DNA of 22,471 nucleotides from JBOGWA01 sp050693155 (lineage in GTDB: Bacteria; Actinomycetota; UBA4738; CALAEC01), in assembly GCA_050693155.1 (NCBI GenBank), contig JBOGWA010000043.1, positions 1 through 22,471 of the forward strand, given 5' to 3'. How positions within the stretch are numbered: the stretch's first letter is position 1; each line of letters begins with the position of its first letter. This document shows, piece after piece, positions 7,659 to 13,615 of this stretch. Made by a program: the position numbers and the translations under genes. Below the pieces are notes generated by a model, which searched no databases, was not told the origin of the DNA, and saw only the letters and a program-made list of their open reading frames with translations.

Positions 7659-7838
7659 CTACGGGCCAGGTGACTGCTGGATTGCCTGGCCCTGAAGTCG
7701 CCGGGCCCTGGTGCGAGCGTTCTTCTTCTCGCGCTCGACCGCCTCACCGACGGGGTCTGAGGGGATTCCCCCCTTGACCTGCGACGCTTCCTGCTGCTCG
7801 ACGTCGAGGTCCTTCAGCTCCTTCTTTTTCTTCGCCAT
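7659..7838 (-). CDS. Double-glycine-leader precursor peptide 3 (59 residues)
   Basis: The gene was found by reading the minus strand from ATG 7838 to TAG 7659. A strong ribosome site (AGGAGAG, 6 nt before the ATG) precedes it, partly overlapping the stop codon of the preceding peptide gene. The leader is MAKKKKELKDLDVEQQEA, then SQVKGG, giving a predicted cut after Gly24. Hydrophobic residues at -4 (Val), -7 (Ala) and -12 (Val) match positions known to matter for C39 peptidases. The 35-residue core starts IPSDPVGEAVEREKK and continues with an Arg-rich stretch (ARTRARRLQG). It has no Cys, which argues against lanthionine or disulphide chemistry. The function of the mature peptide is unknown. 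Confidence 0.85.
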   Translation of the reverse strand: MAKKKKELKDLDVEQQEASQVKGGIPSDPVGEAVEREKKNARTRARRLQGQAIQQSPGP

Positions 7839-7848
7839 GACTCTCTCC

Positions 7849-7986
7849 TTACCGCGGCCGTGTCTTCAGGCGCTTGATGATCTCGTTGTTCTCCAGCGAG
7901 ACGCCGCCCTTCACGTCTGCGGCTTCCTTGCGCTGGACGTCCAGATCCTTCAGCGCCTTCTTCTTCTCCCGCTTCTTCTCAGCCAT
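7849..7986 (-). CDS. Double-glycine-leader precursor peptide 2 (45 residues)
   Basis: This short gene runs on the minus strand from ATG 7986 to TAA 7849, with ribosome site AGGGAG. The leader is MAEKKREKKKALKDLDVQ, then RKEAADVKGG, giving a predicted cut after Gly28. The core is only 17 residues (VSLENNEIIKRLKTRPR), cationic at its end and without Cys, Ser-rich or glycine-rich stretches. The -4 Val, -7 Ala and -12 Val pattern is the same as in the other two peptides, while the core is unrelated. The next peptide gene begins 10 bp downstream, and this stop codon adjoins its ribosome site, so the two are translationally linked. Confidence 0.85.
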   Translation of the reverse strand: MAEKKREKKKALKDLDVQRKEAADVKGGVSLENNEIIKRLKTRPR

Positions 7987-8017
7987 CGTGACTCCCTGGA
8001 TCACTCGCGACTCGTCC

Positions 8018-8215
8018 TTACGGATCGAGCCGTGTCGACCCGCCTGTGTCCTCGATCTTGTCCTTCATCGCCTTCATCTTCTTGGTCGACAGCGAAGGAG
8101 CGTGAACGTGCGGCTCCCTGTGCCCGTGAGGGTGGGTGCCTCCCTTGACCTCAGCAGCCTCCTGCTGCTCGATGTCGAGGTCCTTCAGATCCTTCTTCTT
8201 CTTCCGATCGCCCAT
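8018..8215 (-). CDS. Double-glycine-leader precursor peptide 1 (65 residues, His-rich core)
   Basis: This is the first gene of the peptide set, with a very strong ribosome site (GGAGGAGG, 7 nt before ATG 8215). The leader is MGDRKKKKDLKDLDIEQQ, then EAAEVKGG, giving a predicted cut after Gly26. The 39-residue core opens with THPHGHREPHVHAP, which has five His in 11 residues and could bind a metal such as Zn, Ni or Cu; that is inference. A Lys/Met-rich helix (KKMKAMKDKI) and a polar tail with a second GG follow. No Cys is present. Leader identity with the other two peptides, together with a different core, is the pattern of peptides sharing one exporter. Confidence 0.88.
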   Translation of the reverse strand: MGDRKKKKDLKDLDIEQQEAAEVKGGTHPHGHREPHVHAPSLSTKKMKAMKDKIEDTGGSTRLDP

Positions 8216-8290
8216 CTTTCACCTCCTCCTCGAGGCTTCGGGTTGATCCTATGCCTATGTATACGGCGGGGGTGAATGTCGGTCTGTGCC

Positions 8291-8323
8291 GTTCGTCACT
8301 CAACGAAGGTCGTGTTCGTCACA
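8291..8323 (-). promoter_or_regulatory. Candidate operator region upstream of the peptide operon
   Basis: GTTCGTCAC occurs twice (8291-8299 and 8314-8322), 23 bp apart, about two helical turns. The first copy is part of a 16-bp dyad, TTCGT-N6-ACGAA (8292-8307). A -10-like TATACA lies nearer the gene on the minus strand (about 8256-8261) but no good -35 is seen, which fits an activator-dependent promoter. The motif resembles TTCGTGACA upstream of the CRP-type regulator. The rest of the 132-bp gap between ATG 8215 and the stop at 8348 shows only the ribosome site and a tandem 9-bp repeat CTGGACTCC at 8331-8348. Confidence 0.35.
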
Positions 8324-8347
8324 CTCCCTTCTGGACTCCCTGGACTC

Positions 8348-8719
8348 CTACGCGTATCCGGGCTCGTGGCTGGGGTCCGGCGCCGGACCACCCTCCCTTC
8401 GAGCGACCCAGGCCCGCATCGGGCGGTAGGAACCGGCCGGATCCCAGCCGCCCGGAGACGAAACGACGAGCCGGTTGGGAAGTCCTGCCTCGGCGGCACG
8501 CTCGGTAAGGACCGCCCGAAACCAGTCGATGTCACCAGGCTCGCAGGTCCGTTCGGCGGGCGTTCCGGCGTCGACGGCGACCGGGCTCGTTCGAAACATC
8601 CATTCGAGGCGCTCCCGGACTCGCTCCTCATTCGCCTCGATGAGGACACCGTGCTCCCCCCAGGACACCACTGCGACGACCTCGTCCGGGTGCTCCTCGT
8701 GGAAGAACTCGGCTCTCAT
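8348..8719 (-). CDS. Small conserved-looking protein of unknown function (123 residues)
   Basis: I chose ATG 8719 because it lies 2 bp after the TGA of the upstream hydrolase gene and follows an AGAGGG ribosome site inside that gene; the longer frame upstream only shadows it. The product is soluble, acidic and Trp-containing, opening MRAEFFHEEHPDEVVAVVSW and ending in a Pro-rich tail. Residues 14-48 look like a short alpha/beta unit (VVAVVSWGEHGVLIEA). I do not recognise the family. Tight coupling to the MBL-fold and Nudix genes places it in that operon rather than with the peptide genes downstream, although transcripts could read through. Confidence 0.7.
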   Translation of the reverse strand: MRAEFFHEEHPDEVVAVVSWGEHGVLIEANEERVRERLEWMFRTSPVAVDAGTPAERTCEPGDIDWFRAVLTERAAEAGLPNRLVVSSPGGWDPAGSYRPMRAWVARREGGPAPDPSHEPGYA

Positions 8720-8721
8720 CG

Positions 8722-9588
8722 TCACAGGCCCTCTTGAAGCTGGGCTAGCGCGTGGATATCGCAGAATCGTGAGCCGGGCGCGGCGCGCCGGCCGCATCGC
8801 TCGCACTTCCTCGGCGGCACGAGGGCGAAGCGCCCTCCGCCGGTCGGTCCCGTGCGGGCGACCTTGCCCTCGCGCTCGAGCTTCAACAGATGCGCGAGCA
8901 GGGAACGCTCGGCGGCAGGGAACATCGACTCCGGGATCTCGCTTCCGTAGATCTCCGGCGCCATCTCGGCCGGGGTCGCCTTGCGCCCTTCGAGCGCCTT
9001 GAGTACCTGCCGTTCGCGAAGTTCGCGATGGCGGACGTATTCCTCGAGCTTCGCAGCCCCGTCGAACACGATCGGGCCGTGTCCCGGATAGAGGACACGC
9101 GGCGCGAGCTGGCGCATCGCGCGGAGGGAGGCGAGGTAGCTGATCATGTCGCCGTCCGGAGGATTCACGACGCTCGTCCCCCGGCCGAGCACGGCGTCGC
9201 CGGTAAACAAATAGGCGCGCTCCTCCAGCCAGAACGCGAGGTGGTCGCTCGAGTGGCCCGGCGTGTGAACGGCACGCAGTTTCGCCTCGCCGACGACGAC
9301 GGACTGCCGGTCACGGAGGGGACGCTCGCCGTCCTCGGGCCGGAACGCGTAGATGTGAGCGTTCGTGAACGCCGCCAGCCGCGCGGCGCCCGGCGCGTGA
9401 TCCGGGTGTTGATGGGTGAGCAAGATCACCCCGACCTCCTTCGCCGCGCCGAGGATGGCCTCTCGGTGGGCCGGGTCGTCCGGACCGGGGTCGATCACGA
9501 TGCTCGGTGGAGATCCCACGATCCACGTGTTCGTGCCCTCGAGTGTGAACGGGCCCGGGTTCGGCGCCAGCGCGCGAACCACCCTCAT
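8722..9588 (-). CDS. MBL-fold metallo-hydrolase (LACTB2-like) with C-terminal zinc-ribbon-like tail
   Basis: This 288-residue protein starts at ATG 9588, supported by an AGGAGGT ribosome site and a 4-bp ATGA overlap with the Nudix gene. The metal-binding set is complete: THQHPDH (His59, His61, Asp63, His64), His112 in HTPGHSSDH, Asp131 in FTGDAV and His170 in YPGHGP. A LACTB2-type winged-helix region follows (about 185-258). A CxxC...CxxH set (Cys262, Cys265, Cys276, His279) may bind another zinc ion; this tail is not part of the basic family. LACTB2-like proteins include thioester hydrolases and RNA nucleases, so the substrate is open. The Nudix neighbour favours hydrolysis of acyl-CoA-like or nucleotide metabolites. 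Confidence 0.9.
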   Translation of the reverse strand: MRVVRALAPNPGPFTLEGTNTWIVGSPPSIVIDPGPDDPAHREAILGAAKEVGVILLTHQHPDHAPGAARLAAFTNAHIYAFRPEDGERPLRDRQSVVVGEAKLRAVHTPGHSSDHLAFWLEERAYLFTGDAVLGRGTSVVNPPDGDMISYLASLRAMRQLAPRVLYPGHGPIVFDGAAKLEEYVRHRELRERQVLKALEGRKATPAEMAPEIYGSEIPESMFPAAERSLLAHLLKLEREGKVARTGPTGGGRFALVPPRKCERCGRRAAPGSRFCDIHALAQLQEGL

Positions 9589-10235
9589 CGCCGACCTCCT
9601 GAGGGGCCTGGGGCGACCGGTGGGACCTGCTCCACCCTGAGCGCCAGGACCTCCTCCACCGAGGCGCACGCTTGAAGGCGGTCGAGAGTGACCATGGTCG
9701 GCCACATGAGCGGGGCCTCTCCTTCACTGCTCGCGGCGAGCACGTCGGCCGGTCTTGCCCACCAAGCCCGGTCGATCTCGATTCCATCCGGAGTGGGCTC
9801 GACCTCGAGCGGCGCCGCGATCACGAAGAATCGGGCGTCGAAGCGGACCGGGAGGAACTCAGGCGCGATCCATCGCGCCATCTCAACGAGGTCAGATACG
9901 GGCGGCGGATCGAACGAGAGGTCCTCGATCGGCCCACGCTCGGGACGGGCTTCGAGCCCCGCGGCAGTAAGAAGGAGGCCCGTCTCCTCATAGAGCTCCC
10001 GGAGGGCGCATGCGCGCGGCGCCTCCTGCGGGTGTCCGAAGAACCGGGCGCCGAGAGGTTCGTCCTGCGACTCGATGACGCCTCCGGGAAAGACGACGAA
10101 GCCGGGAGCGAACCGGCTCCCTGCGGCCCTGCGCAGCACGAGGACCTCAACGCCTTCATCGGCCGGGCGCGCAATCACAACGGTGGCTGCAGGCCTGGGC
10201 TCCACCTGGATCTGGCCTCCCCCTCGGTCGGGCAT
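9585..10235 (-). CDS. Nudix hydrolase, NUDT19-like
   Basis: The coding part is 216 residues from ATG 10235. The Nudix box is split by an insertion: FPGGVIESQDE (49-59), then about 17 extra residues, then RELYEETGLLL (79-89), with the metal-binding Glu80, Glu83 and Glu84 in place. This insertion is typical of NUDT19/NUDT7-like enzymes, which cleave the diphosphate of coenzyme A and acyl-CoA; that substrate is inferred from the subfamily. A divergent methyltransferase gene starts 12 bp away, leaving no room for a separate promoter outside coding sequence. The gene ends in a 4-bp overlap with the MBL-fold hydrolase gene. Confidence 0.9.
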   Translation of the reverse strand: MPDRGGGQIQVEPRPAATVVIARPADEGVEVLVLRRAAGSRFAPGFVVFPGGVIESQDEPLGARFFGHPQEAPRACALRELYEETGLLLTAAGLEARPERGPIEDLSFDPPPVSDLVEMARWIAPEFLPVRFDARFFVIAAPLEVEPTPDGIEIDRAWWARPADVLAASSEGEAPLMWPTMVTLDRLQACASVEEVLALRVEQVPPVAPGPSGGRR

Positions 10236-10241
10236 GACAAT
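10236..10241 (+). promoter_or_regulatory. Possible -10 box for a leaderless methyltransferase mRNA
   Basis: GACAAT lies 6 nt before GTG 10248, the spacing at which transcription would begin on the start codon itself. No ribosome site or convincing -35 is present. The assignment is tentative. Confidence 0.35.
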
Positions 10242-10247
10242 AGCGGG

Positions 10248-11348
10248 GTGAGCGAGCGCCTGAAACGCAGCTTGATCGAGAGGATCGGCGCCACCGGTCC
10301 GATCACGTTCGCCGAGTTCATGGAGGCCGCCCTCTACGATCCCGAGGACGGCTTCTACGCTCGTCCCCCGGTGGGGGAACACGGACACTTCGTGACAAGC
10401 CCGCACGTGTCCGTCGCCTTCGCTGCGCTCATCGCTCGCCAGCTGGCCGAGGTCTGGGACATCCTCGGGCACCCTCGCCGACTCCCGATCGTCGAGGTCG
10501 GCGCCGGAGACGGAACGCTCGCCGGCCAATTGCTCGAAGCGGCGGCCCGGGTCCCCGATCTTGCCCGAGCGATCTCCTACCTGGCCGTCGAGCGGAGTCC
10601 CGGGGCGCGCCGGGCTCTGCAAGCACGAGGAATCGCGACGGCCGATTCGCTCGAGGCGGTTGCCCCGATGACCGGGTGCGTGGTGGCGAACGAGCTCTTG
10701 GACAACCTGCCGTTCCATCGGCTCAGGCGCTCGAACGATCGCGTCGTAGAGGTTCGGGTGGGGGCACACGAGAACCATCTCGTCGAGGTCGAAACCGATC
10801 CTTCGCCGACCCTCCTGGAGGACCTCAACGGCTCGTTGCAGGAAGGGACCGAGCAACCCGTCTCGCTCGGGATGCGATCGCTCGTCGCCGACATCGGCCG
10901 GGCGCTCGCACGCGGGTACGCGTTTTTCTTCGACTACGGCTTCGCGTGGGGCGAGTCCCCCGGCCCCGTCCACGCCTACCGGGACCAGCGCGCGCTTCCG
11001 GAGATTCTTGAAGACCCGGGCAGCCGCGACCTCACCGCCGGTGTGGACCTGGCTGCGGTCGCGCGGGCCGCCGAAGACGCGGGGCTCACGGTTTGGGGCC
11101 CCGTGTCCCAGCGAAATGCATTGCTCGCACTCGGGTACCGGTCGTGGGCCCTGGCCCTCGGGGACCGCCGAGGAGAGGCCCAGGCGGCCGGGAACTGGCG
11201 CGAGGCGAATCGAATCTTCGCCGAACAGAGCAAGGCGTCGATCCTCGTCGACGAGGCGAAGCTCGGGGGACTTCGGTTGATCGCCCTCGCAACACCGGAC
11301 CTTCCGGCCCCTGCCGCGGTGCTCGCGGATCCCGACGCCGAGCGCTAG
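10248..11348 (+). CDS. MidA/NDUFAF7-family SAM-dependent methyltransferase
   Basis: This 366-residue protein starts at GTG 10248, giving the usual family N-terminus (IGATGPITFAEFMEAALYDP). The SAM-binding loop is EVGAGDGTLAGQLL (83-96), and the family motif VANELLDNLPFHRL follows. A second conserved segment, FFFDYGFAWGE, is also typical. The human member, NDUFAF7, symmetrically dimethylates an Arg of the complex I subunit NDUFS2, the homologue of NuoD. Here the gene is convergent with a nuoD-like gene and their stop codons overlap by 4 bp, which makes the same substrate plausible. Family call is strong; the substrate is inferred from context. Confidence 0.9.
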   Translation: MSERLKRSLIERIGATGPITFAEFMEAALYDPEDGFYARPPVGEHGHFVTSPHVSVAFAALIARQLAEVWDILGHPRRLPIVEVGAGDGTLAGQLLEAAARVPDLARAISYLAVERSPGARRALQARGIATADSLEAVAPMTGCVVANELLDNLPFHRLRRSNDRVVEVRVGAHENHLVEVETDPSPTLLEDLNGSLQEGTEQPVSLGMRSLVADIGRALARGYAFFFDYGFAWGESPGPVHAYRDQRALPEILEDPGSRDLTAGVDLAAVARAAEDAGLTVWGPVSQRNALLALGYRSWALALGDRRGEAQAAGNWREANRIFAEQSKASILVDEAKLGGLRLIALATPDLPAPAAVLADPDAER

Positions 11349-12538
11349 CGGTCGACGTCGCCGACCACGAAGAAGACACTCCCGATGATCGCGATCAAGT
11401 CCGGCATGAGCGTGTCCTTGAGCAGCCACGGGAGCATCGACACGTTGGAGAATGAGGCGGAGCGCATCTTCAGGCGGAACGGGTAGTCCTCACCCTTTCC
11501 CACGAGGAAGTAGCCCATGAGCCCCAACGGGTTCTCGGTGCGAACGTAGACCTCGCCCTCGGGGATCTTCTTCGGCACCTTCGGAGCGACGTAGGGTCCG
11601 GCCGGGAGCTTGGCCATGCACTGCTCCACGATGCTGCAGGACTGGTGCATGCGCTGCACGAGGACCCAGAGCCGGTCGTAGCAGTCGCCGTTCTTCCCAA
11701 GCGGGACCTCGAAATCGACCTCGTCGTACTTCTCGTAGGGCTCGTCCTTTCGCGAATCCATCGGCACGCCGGAGGCGTGAAGGACCGGCCCGGAGACGCC
11801 GTAGGACACCGCGACCTCCGGGGGAAGGACCCCGATCCCCTTCGTTCGGAGGGCAATGATCTCGTTGCCCATGATGAGGTTGTCGAAGTCCTTCAGCTTC
11901 TTTCGCATCCACTTCAGGACCTCGGCCGACTGCTTCAGGAACCCTCGGGGGAGGTCATCCTTCAGTCCTCCGACGCGGGCGTAGGAGTGATGCATCCGCG
12001 CGCCCGTCGCCGCCTCCATCAGGTCCTGGATCATCTCCCGCTCGCGGAACGCGTAGAACATCGGCGTCATCGCGCCGAGCTCGAGCGGGTAGGAACCGGT
12101 GAACATCAGATGGTTCAGGATCCGGTTCCACTCGGCCATCATCGTCCGGATCCACTGCGCTCGCTCCGGCACCTCGATCCCCATCAGGCGCTCGACCGCC
12201 ATGCACCAACCGAGCTCGTTGTTGAACGCCGAGAGCCAGTCGTGGCGATTCATGAGCACCATCGTCTGGAGGTGGTCGCGGTACTCGGCGAGCTTCTCCG
12301 CTGCCCGGTGCATGTAGCCGACCACGGGCTCGGCGTGGCGGATCTTCTCGCCGTCGAGCTCGAGCACGAGCCGGAGGACGCCGTGGGTCGAGGGGTGCTG
12401 CGGGCCGATGTTTAGGACCATCTCCTCGGTGGAAAGGTCCTTCTCCTCCGTGGTGATGATGTCCATCCCGCCCCCGCGGAGGAGCCACTGCTCCCCCATC
12501 TGGGAGTAGGCGGAGCGTTCCTCGGTCGTATCGGCCAC
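11345..12538 (-). CDS. nuoD: NADH-quinone oxidoreductase subunit D-like protein (orphan)
   Basis: This 397-residue protein covers the whole 49-kDa/NuoD fold, from GPQHPSTHGVLRL to the terminal IGSVFFVVGDVDR. Aligning with the bovine subunit by motif, His59 is kept (His52), the methylated Arg85 is kept (Arg78 in MHRAAEKL), and Tyr108 of the quinone site is Trp101 (NRHDWLS). The spacing of these three residues is the same in both. No other complex I genes lie nearby; the gene upstream is a UbiA-type prenyltransferase 10 bp away, so the two form an operon. The start could be GTG 12538 or ATG at 12499 or 12466. The Tyr to Trp change and the isolation suggest a divergent NuoD that may serve a non-standard enzyme. 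Confidence 0.9.
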   Translation of the reverse strand: MADTTEERSAYSQMGEQWLLRGGGMDIITTEEKDLSTEEMVLNIGPQHPSTHGVLRLVLELDGEKIRHAEPVVGYMHRAAEKLAEYRDHLQTMVLMNRHDWLSAFNNELGWCMAVERLMGIEVPERAQWIRTMMAEWNRILNHLMFTGSYPLELGAMTPMFYAFREREMIQDLMEAATGARMHHSYARVGGLKDDLPRGFLKQSAEVLKWMRKKLKDFDNLIMGNEIIALRTKGIGVLPPEVAVSYGVSGPVLHASGVPMDSRKDEPYEKYDEVDFEVPLGKNGDCYDRLWVLVQRMHQSCSIVEQCMAKLPAGPYVAPKVPKKIPEGEVYVRTENPLGLMGYFLVGKGEDYPFRLKMRSASFSNVSMLPWLLKDTLMPDLIAIIGSVFFVVGDVDR

Positions 12539-12548
12539 CGCGCCTAGC

Positions 12549-13574
12549 CTAGATGAAGACCGGCCAGGCCGCGCCGATCGCCAGGCCGAGGACGAACAGC
12601 GCCCCCGCGCGCCGCGAGTGCCGGAAGGCCCACGAGACGAACCAGAGAGGCCAGATCGGATATCCCGGCGGCGGCGCCTTCGGCTTCGGCGCCGCGTAGA
12701 CCTTCCAGAGGTCGCGGGTCGAGGTCAGCGCGAGCAGCCCGAGGAGCGCGAAGACCGGCAGCGTGCCGACGGCAACGAGGCTCGCGATGGCCGCGTAGTA
12801 CCCGGCCATGAGCACGACGTTCACTCGACGCGCGGTCTTCTCGCCGAGAAGAACCGGAAGCGTTCCCACGCGGTCGCGTTCGTCCCACTGGATCTTGTCG
12901 AGGTGCTTTCCCATCAGCACCGTTGTCACGAGGAGCGCGTAGGGAACGGAGGCCCAGAGCACCTCGCTCGGCAGGTTCCCGACGGCCGCGTAGTACGTCC
13001 CCCCGACCATGAGCGGCCCCCAGACGATGAAGACGCCGGGCTCCCCGAGGCCGTGCTCCTTCAAGCGAAGCGGCCGGGCGACGTAGAAGACGCTGATGAA
13101 GAGGCCGGCAACCGCGAACGCGACGACGGGCCACCCGCGGAACGCGAAGAGCACAACGAGGATCGCGAGGTCGAGCGTGTTGACCATCGCGATGGCCCGG
13201 AACAGTCCCGCCTTCGTGACCATGCCCGAGAGCACCGGGTGCGGGGCGTAGAGCGCCCGCGGGTACGACTCGGTGTCGGCCCCCACGTCGAGGTCGAAGT
13301 AGTCATTCGTCATGTTGTTCGATGCGTGCGCCAGAACGATCCCGATCGCGGCAAGGGCATAGAGGCCGACGTCGAACCCCGGTGCGCGGACCGACAGGAG
13401 CCCGGCGATCGCCGCCGCCGTGAGAGTCATCGGCTGAACGCACGCGCGCGTGAGGATGAGCCACCGGGAGACGCGGTCCACGCGGCGGCCCTCGGGGAGG
13501 CTGCACGTGCGCATCACTTCCCGCCAGTTCGACGGAAGCGAGGCGGTTCCGGCCCTCGGCTCCGTTCGCGCCAC
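12549..13574 (-). CDS. UbiA-family prenyltransferase (MenA-like)
   Basis: This integral membrane protein of up to 341 residues has about eight hydrophobic helices. It has both Asp-rich motifs: NDYFDLDVGAD (90-100) binds the prenyl diphosphate through magnesium, and DKIQWDERD (226-234) is the second. The family attaches isoprenoid chains to aromatic acceptors; the MenA branch makes demethylmenaquinone, which fits actinobacterial menaquinone use and the quinone-linked nuoD downstream. The exact acceptor cannot be read from the sequence. GTG 13574 gives the longest form. ATG 13514, preceded by GGCGGGAAG, is an equally good start and removes 20 residues of low complexity. Confidence 0.88.
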   Translation of the reverse strand: MARTEPRAGTASLPSNWREVMRTCSLPEGRRVDRVSRWLILTRACVQPMTLTAAAIAGLLSVRAPGFDVGLYALAAIGIVLAHASNNMTNDYFDLDVGADTESYPRALYAPHPVLSGMVTKAGLFRAIAMVNTLDLAILVVLFAFRGWPVVAFAVAGLFISVFYVARPLRLKEHGLGEPGVFIVWGPLMVGGTYYAAVGNLPSEVLWASVPYALLVTTVLMGKHLDKIQWDERDRVGTLPVLLGEKTARRVNVVLMAGYYAAIASLVAVGTLPVFALLGLLALTSTRDLWKVYAAPKPKAPPPGYPIWPLWFVSWAFRHSRRAGALFVLGLAIGAAWPVFI

Positions 13575-13600
13575 GTTCTCAGCCTACTGCCGTTGGAGCC

Positions 13601-13606
13601 TAGAAT
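13601..13606 (+). promoter_or_regulatory. Likely -10 box for the acyl-CoA dehydrogenase-selA-selB operon
   Basis: TAGAAT lies 9 nt before GTG 13616, so transcription would start at or just before the start codon. There is no ribosome site, which supports a leaderless mRNA. No clear -35 is seen. Confidence 0.45.
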
Positions 13607-13615
13607 TCGCCCAAC

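Noticed and set aside
7849..8215. Plus-strand frames of 133 and 145 residues over the peptide genes
   Set aside because: They consist of Ser/Phe/Leu runs complementary to the Lys/Glu-rich peptide genes and lack ribosome sites, whereas all three minus-strand genes have them.
9672..10247. N-terminal extension of the methyltransferase frame
   Set aside because: The frame is open only because it is opposite the Nudix gene. The family N-terminus begins at GTG 10248.
10236..11429. Long extension of the Nudix frame upstream of ATG 10235
   Set aside because: It is opposite the methyltransferase gene and has no domain; Nudix homology begins close to ATG 10235.
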